64,000 nucleotides of DNA. It comes from Candidatus Palauibacter soopunensis (lineage in GTDB: Bacteria; Gemmatimonadota; Gemmatimonadetes; Palauibacterales; Palauibacteraceae). Each line of letters opens with the position of its first letter. Position 1 is the first letter of the stretch. The stretch lies in the NCBI RefSeq assembly GCF_947581735.1, contig NZ_CANPVT010000001.1, positions 19,703 to 83,702 of the forward strand. The letters are read 5' to 3'. Shown here in pieces: positions 52,457-60,817 of this stretch. Position numbers and translations under genes: made by a program. Below the pieces are notes generated by a model. It was not told the DNA's origin, searched no databases, and worked only from the letters and a program-made list of their open reading frames with translations.

Positions 52457-53660
52457 TGTCGTCCTCCCTGACCGCCTGACCATACCGTGTGCGAGCACAC
52501 CACGCTTCGGCGGCCTCTACGACGCGGTCGATGTCGGACTCGTCGTTGTAGACGCCGATGGAGAAGCGGAGCATGCCGGTGCGGATCGCGAGGCGGATGC
52601 CGGCGGCGGTCAGGTGGTCGTAGAGCGAGTTCATGGCGGGGTCGTCGGCCGTGTAGTGGCGGCCGCCGCCGCTCTCGCCGACCGAGACGATGTGCGCCAG
52701 GTGGGGTCCCGGACTCCCGCCGACGACCGGAAGGCCGAGGTCCAGCAGTCCATTGACGAGACGGGCCGCCAGACTGCGCACATGCGCCTCGATGCGCGCC
52801 ACGCCCCAACCGCCCAGCAGGTCCAGCGCCGCATCGGTCGCCGCCGCCCCGAGATAGTTGTAGTTGCCCACGTCGAAGCGGAGGGCGCCCGGGCGGAAGC
52901 GGAGTTCATCGTCCGAGTACGCCGTCTCGTGCGCGTCGAGTTCGATCCCGAACCGCGCCACGTGCACCGGCGTCAACGTCTCGGCCACCTCGCGCCGCAC
53001 ATACAGGAAGCCGAACCCGTACACCGAGAGGAGGGCCTTCTGCGCCGCGACGGCCAGCGCATCGACGCCGAGTTCGTTGACGTCCGTGCGGTGCGCGCCG
53101 ATCGATTGCGCCGCGTCCACCAGCGTCAGCGCCCCGACCCTCCGGGCCGCGGCCGCGATCGCCTTCATGTCGGTCACGAACCCCGGCGCGAAGGTGATGC
53201 TCGGGATCGTCACGAGCCGCGTGCGTTCGTCCATCGCCGCGGCCATCGCCTCGACCGGAACGTGCCCGTCCTCCGGCGCGACCGGCCGCACCTCGATCCC
53301 GTGCGTGCGGACGAGGCTGTACCAGAGGTAGATGTTGTTCGGGTGCTCGAGCGCGGGGCACAGCACCACGTTGTCGCCCGCCTGCCACGGGAGGCTCGCG
53401 CCGAACAGGTTGAGACCGTCGGAGACATTCTTCGTGATCGCGACCTCGTCCGCGGCCGCGCCGATGAGGGCTCCGAACGACGACCGCGCGCGATTGACGG
53501 TGGCCACCATCTCCGTCTTGTCGCCCCGCCCCGACGTCCTCCCACCCAGATGACGCTCGATCGCCGCCCGCACCGGCTCGGCCATCAGCGAGTTCGCGGA
53601 GATGTCGAAGTAGGGCTGCTCGCTCGCGCCGGGGAAGAGCGCTCTCACATCCGGGTTCAT
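52446..53660 (-). CDS. Aminotransferase class V PLP enzyme (cysteine desulfurase-like)
   Basis: The 404-residue cytosolic enzyme has the class V fold: the N-terminal YFDISANSLM, EHPNNIYLWYSLV, ITFAPGFVTDMKAI, VDAAQSIGAHRTDV, and VAAQKALLSVYGFGFLYV with the PLP lysine. A C-terminal RFSIGVYNDESDIDRVVEA completes it. It differs from the exported homologue at 27159-28418 by lacking a signal peptide. It sits between a symporter and an amidase in a scavenging-type operon, so a lyase or transaminase acting on imported amino acids is plausible. Cysteine desulfurase activity is not established. Confidence 0.87.
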   Translation of the reverse strand: MNPDVRALFPGASEQPYFDISANSLMAEPVRAAIERHLGGRTSGRGDKTEMVATVNRARSSFGALIGAAADEVAITKNVSDGLNLFGASLPWQAGDNVVLCPALEHPNNIYLWYSLVRTHGIEVRPVAPEDGHVPVEAMAAAMDERTRLVTIPSITFAPGFVTDMKAIAAAARRVGALTLVDAAQSIGAHRTDVNELGVDALAVAAQKALLSVYGFGFLYVRREVAETLTPVHVARFGIELDAHETAYSDDELRFRPGALRFDVGNYNYLGAAATDAALDLLGGWGVARIEAHVRSLAARLVNGLLDLGLPVVGGSPGPHLAHIVSVGESGGGRHYTADDPAMNSLYDHLTAAGIRLAIRTGMLRFSIGVYNDESDIDRVVEAAEAWCARTRYGQAVREDDNGY

Positions 53661-53691
53661 GGGCGCCTCCGGATCGCCATCGGGCTCCGCC

Positions 53692-54900
53692 TCACGCTCG
53701 CCTCGCTTCGGAGCGAGCGACGAGCGCTGCGCCGACCATGTCGCCCATGATGTTCACCGTTGTGTTGCTCATGTCGACCAGACGGTAGATCCCGCCGACG
53801 ATCGCCGCGACCTCGATGGGCAGGTTCAGCGCCTGAACGTAGATGAGCGCGACGACGAACCCGCCTCCCGGAACCCCGCCCGTCCCGTGCGAGAGCAGCA
53901 TGCCCAGAAGCAGGATCGTGACGAAGTCCGCCGGGGAGAAGGTGACGCCGGCCGCCTGCGCCGTGAAGAGGAGGACCGCCGCGAGCATGACCGAGGTCCC
54001 GTCCTTGTTGAGTTGCGCCCCGAGCGGGAGGACGAAGGAGTAGACGCGGCGCGGGAGATCGAGACGTCCGGCGGTTTCCAGTCCGACCGAGAGCGAGGCG
54101 AGACTGGACGTCGTGGCGGCGGTCGTGGCCCACAGCGAACCCGTGGCCCGCAGGAACCGGGCCGGCCGATAGTCGCTGAAGAACCTGAGCAGGAGCATGT
54201 ACCCGGTCACGATGACGATCTGCGCTCCCCACACTCCCGCGAGGAAGCGCGCCGTCGGGCCGATCAGGTCGGCCCCGTAGCGGCCCACCGTGACCGCGAC
54301 GAGGGCGCCGATCCCGACCGGGGCGACCCACAGGACCATGTGGACGAGCCGCCGGAAGAGCCCCGCCAGATCCTCGAAGAGGGTGGCGAGGCGAGCGCGC
54401 GGGCCGTCCCCCAGAGCCATGGTCGCGATCCCCAGCATCAGCGCGAGAATGACGATTTGCACGACGTTCCCCTCGGCGAAGGCACGCACGACGTTCGTCG
54501 GGATCATGTCGAGGAGGACATCGGCGGCCGAAGGCGCCTCCCCCACCGCCCCCGAGACGGTCTCCGGCGCCGTCTCCGTGACCGTCTCCGTGAGCCGCAA
54601 CCCGGCGCCGGGGCGCAGGAGCGCCATGGCGCCCAGCCCGAGCGAGAGCGCGACGAGTTCCGTCGTGAGGAAGAATCCGACGGTCTTGCCGGCGAGCCGC
54701 CCGAGCGTGCGCAGATCCGCCAGCGAGGTGAGACCCGCGAGGAGATTGAAGAAGACGAGGGGCGCGGCGACCAGAACGAGAAGCGTGATGAAGAGGTCGC
54801 CGAGCGGCTGGATCGCGGCGACGCGCTCGCCGAGGACGGCCCCCAGAACGACGCCGGCGAGCATCCCGATGAGGATCCGCCCGCCCGGCCCCACTTTCAT
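53692..54900 (-). CDS. Dicarboxylate/amino acid:cation symporter (DAACS, GltP-like)
   Basis: The 402-residue protein starts at ATG 54900, overlapping the TGA of the upstream amidohydrolase gene. DAACS hallmarks are present: LVAAPLVFFNLLAGLTSLAD, the serine-rich hairpin ATTAATTSSLASLSVGLE, QLNKDGTSVMLAA (NMDGT-like loop) and RLVDMSNTTVNIMGDM (substrate-site helix). It should import glutamate, aspartate or C4 acids with Na+ or H+. It has about eight helices plus two re-entrant hairpins. Confidence 0.91.
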   Translation of the reverse strand: MKVGPGGRILIGMLAGVVLGAVLGERVAAIQPLGDLFITLLVLVAAPLVFFNLLAGLTSLADLRTLGRLAGKTVGFFLTTELVALSLGLGAMALLRPGAGLRLTETVTETAPETVSGAVGEAPSAADVLLDMIPTNVVRAFAEGNVVQIVILALMLGIATMALGDGPRARLATLFEDLAGLFRRLVHMVLWVAPVGIGALVAVTVGRYGADLIGPTARFLAGVWGAQIVIVTGYMLLLRFFSDYRPARFLRATGSLWATTAATTSSLASLSVGLETAGRLDLPRRVYSFVLPLGAQLNKDGTSVMLAAVLLFTAQAAGVTFSPADFVTILLLGMLLSHGTGGVPGGGFVVALIYVQALNLPIEVAAIVGGIYRLVDMSNTTVNIMGDMVGAALVARSEARRA

Positions 54901-56372
54901 CGGCGGGGCGGGGTTCCGAGTTCGAATTCGTCGCGGTCGAAGCGGCGGCCGCGCTTGAGTGTGAAGCGTATGGACTTGACGTTTTCGACGCCTGCCGTGG
55001 GATCCTCTTCCAGGAAGACGAGGTTGGCGTACTTCCCTTCCTCGACCGTCCCGATGTCCTCTGCGAGACCGAGCGCGAGCGCGCCGTTGCGCGTGGCGGC
55101 CCGAATGACGTCGGCCATGGGCATGCCGACGCGCTCGTGGAGGTAGGCCAACTCATCGTAGAGGGCGGGCCATTCGGAGCCCGCGGCCGGCGGCGCGTCG
55201 GTGCCCGCCGCGATCAGGACGCCGGCCTCGTGGGCGCGGCGGGTGAGGCCGACGCTTTCCTCGGCGCTGCATGCGGCCCGGACGCCTCGCCGGCGCGGAT
55301 CGGGAGGCGGGGCGTCCGGCCCTTCCCCCGGGGCGTCGGGCCTCGCGGCAGCGGGCCTCCGGGCGGGAGGCGCGGCGGCGCTGTCCCGAGCCATCGTCAT
55401 CTCCTGGCGAAAAAAGCCGACCTTGAGCGTCGCGTCCAGCACCGTGCCCTGGCGTTTCATCTCCTCGAGGACCGCATCGATGCGCGGATCGTCCAGGTCC
55501 ACCTGGACCATGCCGGAGCGGCGTCCGGCCAGCGCCTCCTCGATCACTTCGTCGGGGATCGCGGCGCTCGCCAGACTGCACACGTGGGACATCGACGTGA
55601 CCCCCGCCCTCGCGACATCCATCGGAAGGGCCGGGCCGACGTGGGTGTGGGACCAGACGGGGATCCCCTGGCGCCGGGCCTCCGCCGCGATCCGCGCCAG
55701 GAGGGGGCCTTCGATCGAGGCATAGGTCTTCAGTCCCGTCGCCCACGTGCCCCGGGCCAGCGCGATCGTTTCCACCAGATCCGTCTCGTCATCGACGATC
55801 TGCAGCCAGGGGACGCGGCCGGGCACTTCACCCATCGACGAAGACCGCGTGCGCGGATCGACGAAGAAGGACTCGCCCGCGACCAGCGCCGCGTAGTGGA
55901 TGTCGGGCGACGGGATCTCGCCGACCAGCGCCGCCCGCTGGAGTTCCGCGAGCGCGCGCACGTCGCCTGCCATGTCCCGGGCCGTCGTCACGCCGCCGTA
56001 GATCAAGCGGTTGAGTTCGAACTCGGCCGCGGCCCGGTCCGCGCGCGTGGCGAGGTGCGTGTGGCTCTCGATCAGTCCGGGGATGACGTACAGCCCCCGC
56101 GCATCCTCGACCTCGGCCTCGGGCCAGGCGTCGAGGGACAGTTCATCCGTCGGCGCGAGCGCCGCGATCCGTCCATCGCGGACGACGATCGACATGTCCG
56201 GCATGAGCGGCGCCCCGGTGCCGTCCATCACCGAGACCCCTTCGTAGATGGTCGTCTCGGGCTCCGCGTTCGGATTCCGCGGCGGTTCCCCGCTCCGCGA
56301 CTGGCCCGCGAGAGGCGCGGCCAGCGCGGCGAGCGCCGCCAACGCCGTCGTCGCGACCCCTCTCGACGCCAT
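54897..56372 (-). CDS. Exported metal-dependent amidohydrolase (imidazolonepropionase-like)
   Basis: From ATG 56372, with GGGGAG four bases away, the protein is 491 residues; ATG 56375 and 56384 are in-frame alternatives. A Sec signal (VATTALAALAALAAPLAG) precedes the TIM barrel: GLIESHTHLAT (HxH), GLKTYASI (Lys), WSHTHVG (His), MSHVCS (His) and AAGTDAPP (Asp). Between about residues 325 and 365 a Pro/Arg/Ala-rich low-complexity insert interrupts the barrel (55271-55392). The family includes exported peptidase-like and prolidase-like amidohydrolases. The gene overlaps its neighbours on both sides, inside the six-gene operon. Confidence 0.88.
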   Translation of the reverse strand: MASRGVATTALAALAALAAPLAGQSRSGEPPRNPNAEPETTIYEGVSVMDGTGAPLMPDMSIVVRDGRIAALAPTDELSLDAWPEAEVEDARGLYVIPGLIESHTHLATRADRAAAEFELNRLIYGGVTTARDMAGDVRALAELQRAALVGEIPSPDIHYAALVAGESFFVDPRTRSSSMGEVPGRVPWLQIVDDETDLVETIALARGTWATGLKTYASIEGPLLARIAAEARRQGIPVWSHTHVGPALPMDVARAGVTSMSHVCSLASAAIPDEVIEEALAGRRSGMVQVDLDDPRIDAVLEEMKRQGTVLDATLKVGFFRQEMTMARDSAAAPPARRPAAARPDAPGEGPDAPPPDPRRRGVRAACSAEESVGLTRRAHEAGVLIAAGTDAPPAAGSEWPALYDELAYLHERVGMPMADVIRAATRNGALALGLAEDIGTVEEGKYANLVFLEEDPTAGVENVKSIRFTLKRGRRFDRDEFELGTPPRR

Positions 56373-57553
56373 CATTCTCCCCATACGTCGCGCAGGACGC
56401 GCAGCGCGTTCAGCCCCAGGATCCGCTCGATGCGCTCCGACGAGTGTCCGCGCGCCCCGAGCATGCCGGCCAGCTTCCGGAACTGGTCCGGGCCCTGAAG
56501 ATCCGGGATGAAGGGGACGACGCCGGGGCGCTCGCCCGCCGCGCTGATCCCCGCCCTGCGCCGGGCCTCGACCTCCCGGCGCGCCGCCTCGTACGCGGCA
56601 TCGAGATCGTCCACGGCCGTCGTGCCGCCATCGGTGCCGATGCCGACGTGTTCCTCCCCGCACACCTGCACCGCGTGCTCGATGTGCCGCACCACGTCCT
56701 CCGCGACGGCCATGCCGTCGGCCGCGAGGAAGGGCATGAAGTAGATCCCGACGAACCCGCCGCCCTCGGCGACGAGCCGCAGTTCCCGGTCCGTCTTGTT
56801 GCGGGGAAGGTCCGTCACCGCGCGGCAGCCGGTGTGCGTGATCGCGATCGGCGCCGCGGAAGCGTCGATCCCGTCCAGGCAGGTCCGCTCGCCGCTGTGG
56901 CTGAGATCCACCAGCGTCCGGGTGGCGTTGAGTTCGGCGACCGCGTCCCGCCCGAAATCGGTGAGGCCGCCGTTCTCCGGCACCATCGATCCGTGCCCGA
57001 GCTGGTTCGCGCCGTTGTACGTGAGCTGGATGATCCTGACGCCGAGGCCGGCGAAGACGGCGACGCGCCCCGCGTCGTCCCCCATCATGGCCGCGTTCTG
57101 GAAGCCCTGGATGATGCCGACCCTGCGGTCGCGGGCCGCGCGCTCGATGTCGGCCGCAGACCAGACCTTGAGGAGCGCCTCCGGATGATTCCGGATGATC
57201 CGGTTCCAGCGCGCGACCTCGGCGACGGAGTACTCGAACGGCTCCTGCGGGCCCGCCACGTAGCCGATCGTCGTGTTGACGGCGGCGGTGCCCGAGTCGA
57301 GGGCGTCGGAGAGCGCCCGCTCATCCAGCGTGAGCGGCCCGTCCGCCGGGTCGCCGCCGAGCGGACCCCGCGAACCGCGGCGATTGGGGTTCCGGATCCC
57401 GCCGAGCATGTTGATGACGAACGGATCGGACTGAGGGCGCCGCGCCGGCGCCACCCGGACTCGACCCGCGACACTCGTGGCGCCAAGCGCGAAGCCGGCC
57501 GCGGCGCCAAGAAAGGCGCGCCGCCCCATGCTGCGCGGGTTCCGGTTCTCCAT
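56372..57553 (-). CDS. M19 membrane-dipeptidase-like protein lacking part of the metal site
   Basis: From ATG 57553 the protein is 393 residues with a Tat signal (GRRAFLGAAAGFALG). The M19 barrel is recognisable: LVDLSHSGE has His219, ITHTGCR has His240, and GIGTDGG has Asp308. The first zinc-binding H-x-D motif, normally in DGHxD near residue 48, reads INMLGG, and the bridging Glu (GIEGG) reads GFQNA with Gln152. Three of the usual ligands are therefore missing. It may be a non-catalytic or altered-metal relative, or part of a little-studied M19 subgroup. It heads the 49626-57553 operon. Confidence 0.86.
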   Translation of the reverse strand: MENRNPRSMGRRAFLGAAAGFALGATSVAGRVRVAPARRPQSDPFVINMLGGIRNPNRRGSRGPLGGDPADGPLTLDERALSDALDSGTAAVNTTIGYVAGPQEPFEYSVAEVARWNRIIRNHPEALLKVWSAADIERAARDRRVGIIQGFQNAAMMGDDAGRVAVFAGLGVRIIQLTYNGANQLGHGSMVPENGGLTDFGRDAVAELNATRTLVDLSHSGERTCLDGIDASAAPIAITHTGCRAVTDLPRNKTDRELRLVAEGGGFVGIYFMPFLAADGMAVAEDVVRHIEHAVQVCGEEHVGIGTDGGTTAVDDLDAAYEAARREVEARRRAGISAAGERPGVVPFIPDLQGPDQFRKLAGMLGARGHSSERIERILGLNALRVLRDVWGE

Positions 57554-57711
57554 CGTCACTGTCCCCCGGATCACGGGTTCCTCCGCCGGACCCCCGGGTT
57601 CGCCCTCCGGCGAAACCGCGAAGCCGCGTCGGGTGAAGCAGGAGCCCTTTACAGTAGGATCAGGGGGACGCGCAGGCACACCTTCCGCTTGCGGTGACGA
57701 ACCGTGCCGCG

Positions 57712-58836
57712 TTACGGGATTTGCGCTCTTCCATCCATGAACGCCGCCACGAGCGGCACCATGAGCGTCACCGCGGCAACCGTCGTGACTGTAACGAGGT
57801 CTCCGCACGTCGTTCCACAAATCACTATGTCGTGGATCGGAGGCACAAGAAGATGAACGACGACGAACACGTAGCAGGCACTTATCAGGATACGCAGCCG
57901 CGCCTCGAGAGGCCCGCCGTCCGAGGCGAACCATATGGTTTCGCCGACAATGCGGTATTCCTTCGCGCGATTCTCATCGACGGCCGTCGCGATGGCACAG
58001 TATCGATGGTACAGCACTTTCCGGACCACCAACATCGTCACCGCACAGATCGTCACCATGTTGACGGTCTGCCAATCGTAGAGCCTGTCGTTGCCGGGCA
58101 TCCCCAGCGCACTCGACTCGATGGCGGTCAGGCCAAGATAAAGTGGAATCAAGCTCGCCCAGGCGAACGCCCCTGTCGCGGTGCGTCGATCCGTTCGACA
58201 CCACCGCAGCAGGATCCCGCCCAGAGCGTACACGACCGCGACCAGGAGGAGCATCGCCAGCACCACGGTCGCAGTGCCGTATTCCGCGAGCCTGGCGGCA
58301 ACCCACGGGGCCTGCGCCTTCGCGATGGCGAATGCCAGGACCGGTGTTGCGGCGCCGACAACGAGAGCCTGACGGCAGCCCCTGTCACGAATCGCTCCGA
58401 TTCCGTCCCACAGGCCGGGGAACAGAGAGCCGACATCTCTGTGTTTGCCCGTTCCCTGGCTCTCGAGGGCAGGAAGATGCTCGTCGATGAACGCCTTGCG
58501 ATTGCGTCTCCGCATCGTTTCGACGTCGTCGAGGTACCTGCGTCGAGTGAGGTTCACCCGAAAGATGAGCCACAGTCGGCCATAAGAACGGTTGAGTGCG
58601 GCGCCGACGCCGCGTGCCGAGACGTCGCGCGCAACCGCCCGATTCTCCGTGGCTCTGTCGCTGAGCGTCAGCCAGGACTGGAGTTTGGCGCTCGCCCGCC
58701 GAACGTTGGACAAGTGCGTGGCGGAGTTGATCACTATCGTGCCGGCGGCCATACCGACCATTAGCACGGGCAATGCGATCCCGAGGATCCCATACAGATC
58801 GCCTTCGGCGAGCAGGTTCTGCGGTCCGACCGCCAC
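57712..58836 (-). CDS. Polytopic membrane protein, unknown
   Basis: From GTG 58836 (GGGAG eight bases upstream) the protein is 374 residues. The open frame continues upstream to 59355 but that part is a shadow of the regulator gene. An N-terminal hydrophobic segment (GILGIALPVLMVGMAAGTIVI) is followed by a long basic cytoplasmic stretch (about 50-135), then six to seven helices. The C-terminus reads VTTVAAVTLMVPLVAAFMDGRAQIP. I do not recognise a family. It follows the AraC-like regulator by 49 bases and may be its target. A paired Cys in IVICGTTCGDL is notable. Confidence 0.6.
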   Translation of the reverse strand: MAVGPQNLLAEGDLYGILGIALPVLMVGMAAGTIVINSATHLSNVRRASAKLQSWLTLSDRATENRAVARDVSARGVGAALNRSYGRLWLIFRVNLTRRRYLDDVETMRRRNRKAFIDEHLPALESQGTGKHRDVGSLFPGLWDGIGAIRDRGCRQALVVGAATPVLAFAIAKAQAPWVAARLAEYGTATVVLAMLLLVAVVYALGGILLRWCRTDRRTATGAFAWASLIPLYLGLTAIESSALGMPGNDRLYDWQTVNMVTICAVTMLVVRKVLYHRYCAIATAVDENRAKEYRIVGETIWFASDGGPLEARLRILISACYVFVVVHLLVPPIHDIVICGTTCGDLVTVTTVAAVTLMVPLVAAFMDGRAQIP

Positions 58837-58885
58837 GTCGTCGACTCCCGGCCCCAGACCCGTGTCAGCCCCCGGCGTCGGGTGG

Positions 58886-59644
58886 CTACCCGTCGAGCAG
58901 GGGGGCGAAATGCTCGGAGGCGAAGGCGGCGAGGAGCTGGTCCGCGGGGATGCGTTCAAGATCCAGGAGATTGCAGCCCGGCCACCGCTTCGCCTTCCGG
59001 CGGAGCGTTTCTCGGGGGAGGCCGAGTTGCGCGCCCACATTCTTCCACTTCGCGCCGGTGGCTCGCAGTTGCTGCGCCCGGAGGATGGCGAGGGCTCCGA
59101 GGAACCGGTTGAGCGTCGTCCGGCCCCGGGCGCGGGCCTGAAACTGCTGAAACAGCGTGACGGGAGCGCAGCCCACGCCGGCCGCGAGTTCCTGCACGTT
59201 GCGGACGGGCGTGTGGCGGGCCTCCCTAAGGCTGTATGCCACGGCGGATCGGAGAGCCGGCGGCGCCGCCGACCGCCGAATCTTCTCCGCGAGTTGCTCC
59301 AACGCGGACGCGCCGCATGCGGACTCGATGCGCGCGGCGAGCTGACTCTCGACATCCTCGAACCAGACGAGATCCGCCACCTGCACTCTGCTCAGAAGAC
59401 GCGCGACGGTGATTTCACGGTCCGTGACGAGGATCACGGGAACCCACGGGAGTTTCCGCTCGACCTCGCGTATGAGGGCGATCCTTTCCGCCAGGAGCCG
59501 GCTGCGGCAGCTGAACACCAGGCACTCGATGTCGAGGTCGGCGGCCGCGAGGTCGTTTGTCGTGTGGATCACGCGAACGCCGCCGACGACAGCCCCTCTC
59601 ATGAGTTCCGCATCGCGGGTCGTGTCCGCGAGGATCCCGATCAT
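58886..59644 (-). CDS. AraC-like helix-turn-helix regulator with divergent N-terminal domain
   Basis: From ATG 59644 the protein is 252 residues. The C-terminal 120 residues form two AraC-type helix-turn-helices: VRNVQELAAGVGCAPVTLFQQFQARARGRTTLNRFL and WKNVGAQLGLPRETLRRKAKR. The N-terminal about 120 residues (MIGILADTTRDAELMRGAV, CLVFSCRS, PWVPVILVTDRE) look like a response-regulator-type alpha/beta domain without the phospho-Asp. So it may be an atypical receiver. It lies 14 bases after the permease-prefix gene, in an operon led by PadR. Confidence 0.72.
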   Translation of the reverse strand: MIGILADTTRDAELMRGAVVGGVRVIHTTNDLAAADLDIECLVFSCRSRLLAERIALIREVERKLPWVPVILVTDREITVARLLSRVQVADLVWFEDVESQLAARIESACGASALEQLAEKIRRSAAPPALRSAVAYSLREARHTPVRNVQELAAGVGCAPVTLFQQFQARARGRTTLNRFLGALAILRAQQLRATGAKWKNVGAQLGLPRETLRRKAKRWPGCNLLDLERIPADQLLAAFASEHFAPLLDG

Positions 59645-59658
59645 TCCACGATTCCCGG

Positions 59659-60372
59659 TTACGCCAGCGATTGCCTGGGCGACTCCCTCGGCGATTCCTT
59701 CGGCGGGGGGGAGACCCACTCGCGACCGCGCAGCCACAGGGCAACGGACGCGAGCGCGAAGGAGGCCGACCACGCCCAGTAGGCGGGACCCAGGTGGCCG
59801 TGCACGACGAGTTCGGCGTCGACGGGGATCGGAATGGGGCGGAGGAGGTTGAACGCGCCCAGTACAAGGGCTGAACCACCGATGGCTCCGAGGGCGCGCC
59901 CCACCCACGCGTCGACCGAGCGTCGGGCGCGCCCGAAGGCCAGGGACGTGGACATCATGACCAGGGTGGAGAGCGCAGCGAGGGTCAGGACGGAGACCGG
60001 CGCGAGCGGCAGAAGCTCCTGCCACGAGATCGACATCCTGAAGTCCGGGTGCGACGGCTCAAACGCCACGGTGCCGAAGTCCGAGAGAAACAGCGACAGC
60101 GCGTACAGCCCCCAGCCCGCCAGGAGGAGATGCCGCCACGCCGGATTGTCCTGCTTCGCGAACTCCCGTGAGAGTACGGTGGGATCGCCGAGTTCTTCCC
60201 GGGCGGCGGCCTCGAGCGCGGCGGTGGCGGCCGGAGCGGCGTCCGACTCCGGATTCTCGGCCGCGTGGGCCCGCAGGTGGTCCTCGAGTTCAGCCAGTTC
60301 GCGTTGTGAGAACCGCCCCCCGGCCTCCAGGCCCCTGCGCCACGTCCGGATCTCGTCATCCAGCCGAGACAT
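59659..60372 (-). CDS. Permease-prefix (DUF1700-like) membrane protein
   Basis: The 237-residue protein overlaps the PadR gene by 17 bases. The N-terminus (SRLDDEIRTWRRGLEAGGRFSQRELAELEDHLRAHAAE) is the helical permease-prefix domain that binds a partner PadR. Four or five transmembrane helices follow. In full permeases this domain precedes an FtsX/MacB-like unit; here it is attached to a different small membrane module. Its function is probably to tie membrane state to PadR activity. Confidence 0.78.
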   Translation of the reverse strand: MSRLDDEIRTWRRGLEAGGRFSQRELAELEDHLRAHAAENPESDAAPAATAALEAAAREELGDPTVLSREFAKQDNPAWRHLLLAGWGLYALSLFLSDFGTVAFEPSHPDFRMSISWQELLPLAPVSVLTLAALSTLVMMSTSLAFGRARRSVDAWVGRALGAIGGSALVLGAFNLLRPIPIPVDAELVVHGHLGPAYWAWSASFALASVALWLRGREWVSPPPKESPRESPRQSLA

Positions 60373-60706
60373 CGCCGCCTCGCCAGGATAGCTCCAGAAT
60401 TCCGTACACGGCCCGCCAGCTCTTCCGGTCGGTCGCCAGCTGCCGCCGCCCGCGGGTCGTCAGCGTGTAGTACTTACGCGGTCGTCCTTCGTCGGTGGGT
60501 TCCCAGTAGCCTTCGATGAGGCCGTCCTTCTCCAGCCGGTGCAGGAGGGGATAGAGCATCCCGCCCGACCACTCCAGGTCGCCGCCGGAGAGCCGCTTCA
60601 CCTGCTTGATGATCTCGTAGCCGTACGTGTCGCCGCCCGCGAGGATCGAGAGCACCAGGGGGCGCGAAGAGGCGGCGACCAACTCCTTGTAGATCGACTT
60701 CTTCAT
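60356..60706 (-). CDS. PadR-family transcriptional regulator
   Basis: The 116-residue protein has the PadR winged helix: LVLSILAGGDTYGYEIIKQVKRL, then DLEWSGGMLYPLLHRLEKDGLIEGYWEPTDEGRPRKYYTLTTRGRRQL. The start is ATG 60706. A perfect inverted repeat immediately upstream (60715-60756) is its likely operator, so autoregulation is expected. The next gene is its typical permease-prefix partner, overlapping by 17 bases. Confidence 0.93.
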   Translation of the reverse strand: MKKSIYKELVAASSRPLVLSILAGGDTYGYEIIKQVKRLSGGDLEWSGGMLYPLLHRLEKDGLIEGYWEPTDEGRPRKYYTLTTRGRRQLATDRKSWRAVYGILELSWRGGDVSAG

Positions 60707-60714
60707 CCGTTCTT

Positions 60715-60756
60715 CGATATGTAGAAGTACAATATAGCTTGAACACCTACATATCG
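60715..60756 (-). promoter_or_regulatory. Inverted repeat and AT-rich promoter upstream of padR
   Basis: CGATATGTAG (60715-60724) and CTACATATCG (60747-60756) are perfect 10-base inverted arms, 22 bases apart. They contain the ATGT/ACAT half-sites bound by PadR proteins. The spacer contains TATATT on the minus strand, a likely -10, so a bound dimer would block polymerase. It lies 9 bases from the padR start and is strikingly AT-rich for this genome. Confidence 0.75.
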
Positions 60757-60817
60757 TGCCGGGCGAAGGGTCGCAACTGCGAGTCTCCCAGCGAGTTCTC
60801 CTGGATCCCTCTACCGC

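Noticed and set aside
57554..57711. Search for a riboswitch or leader before the M19 gene
   Set aside because: No recognisable conserved aptamer or attenuator could be read from the sequence.
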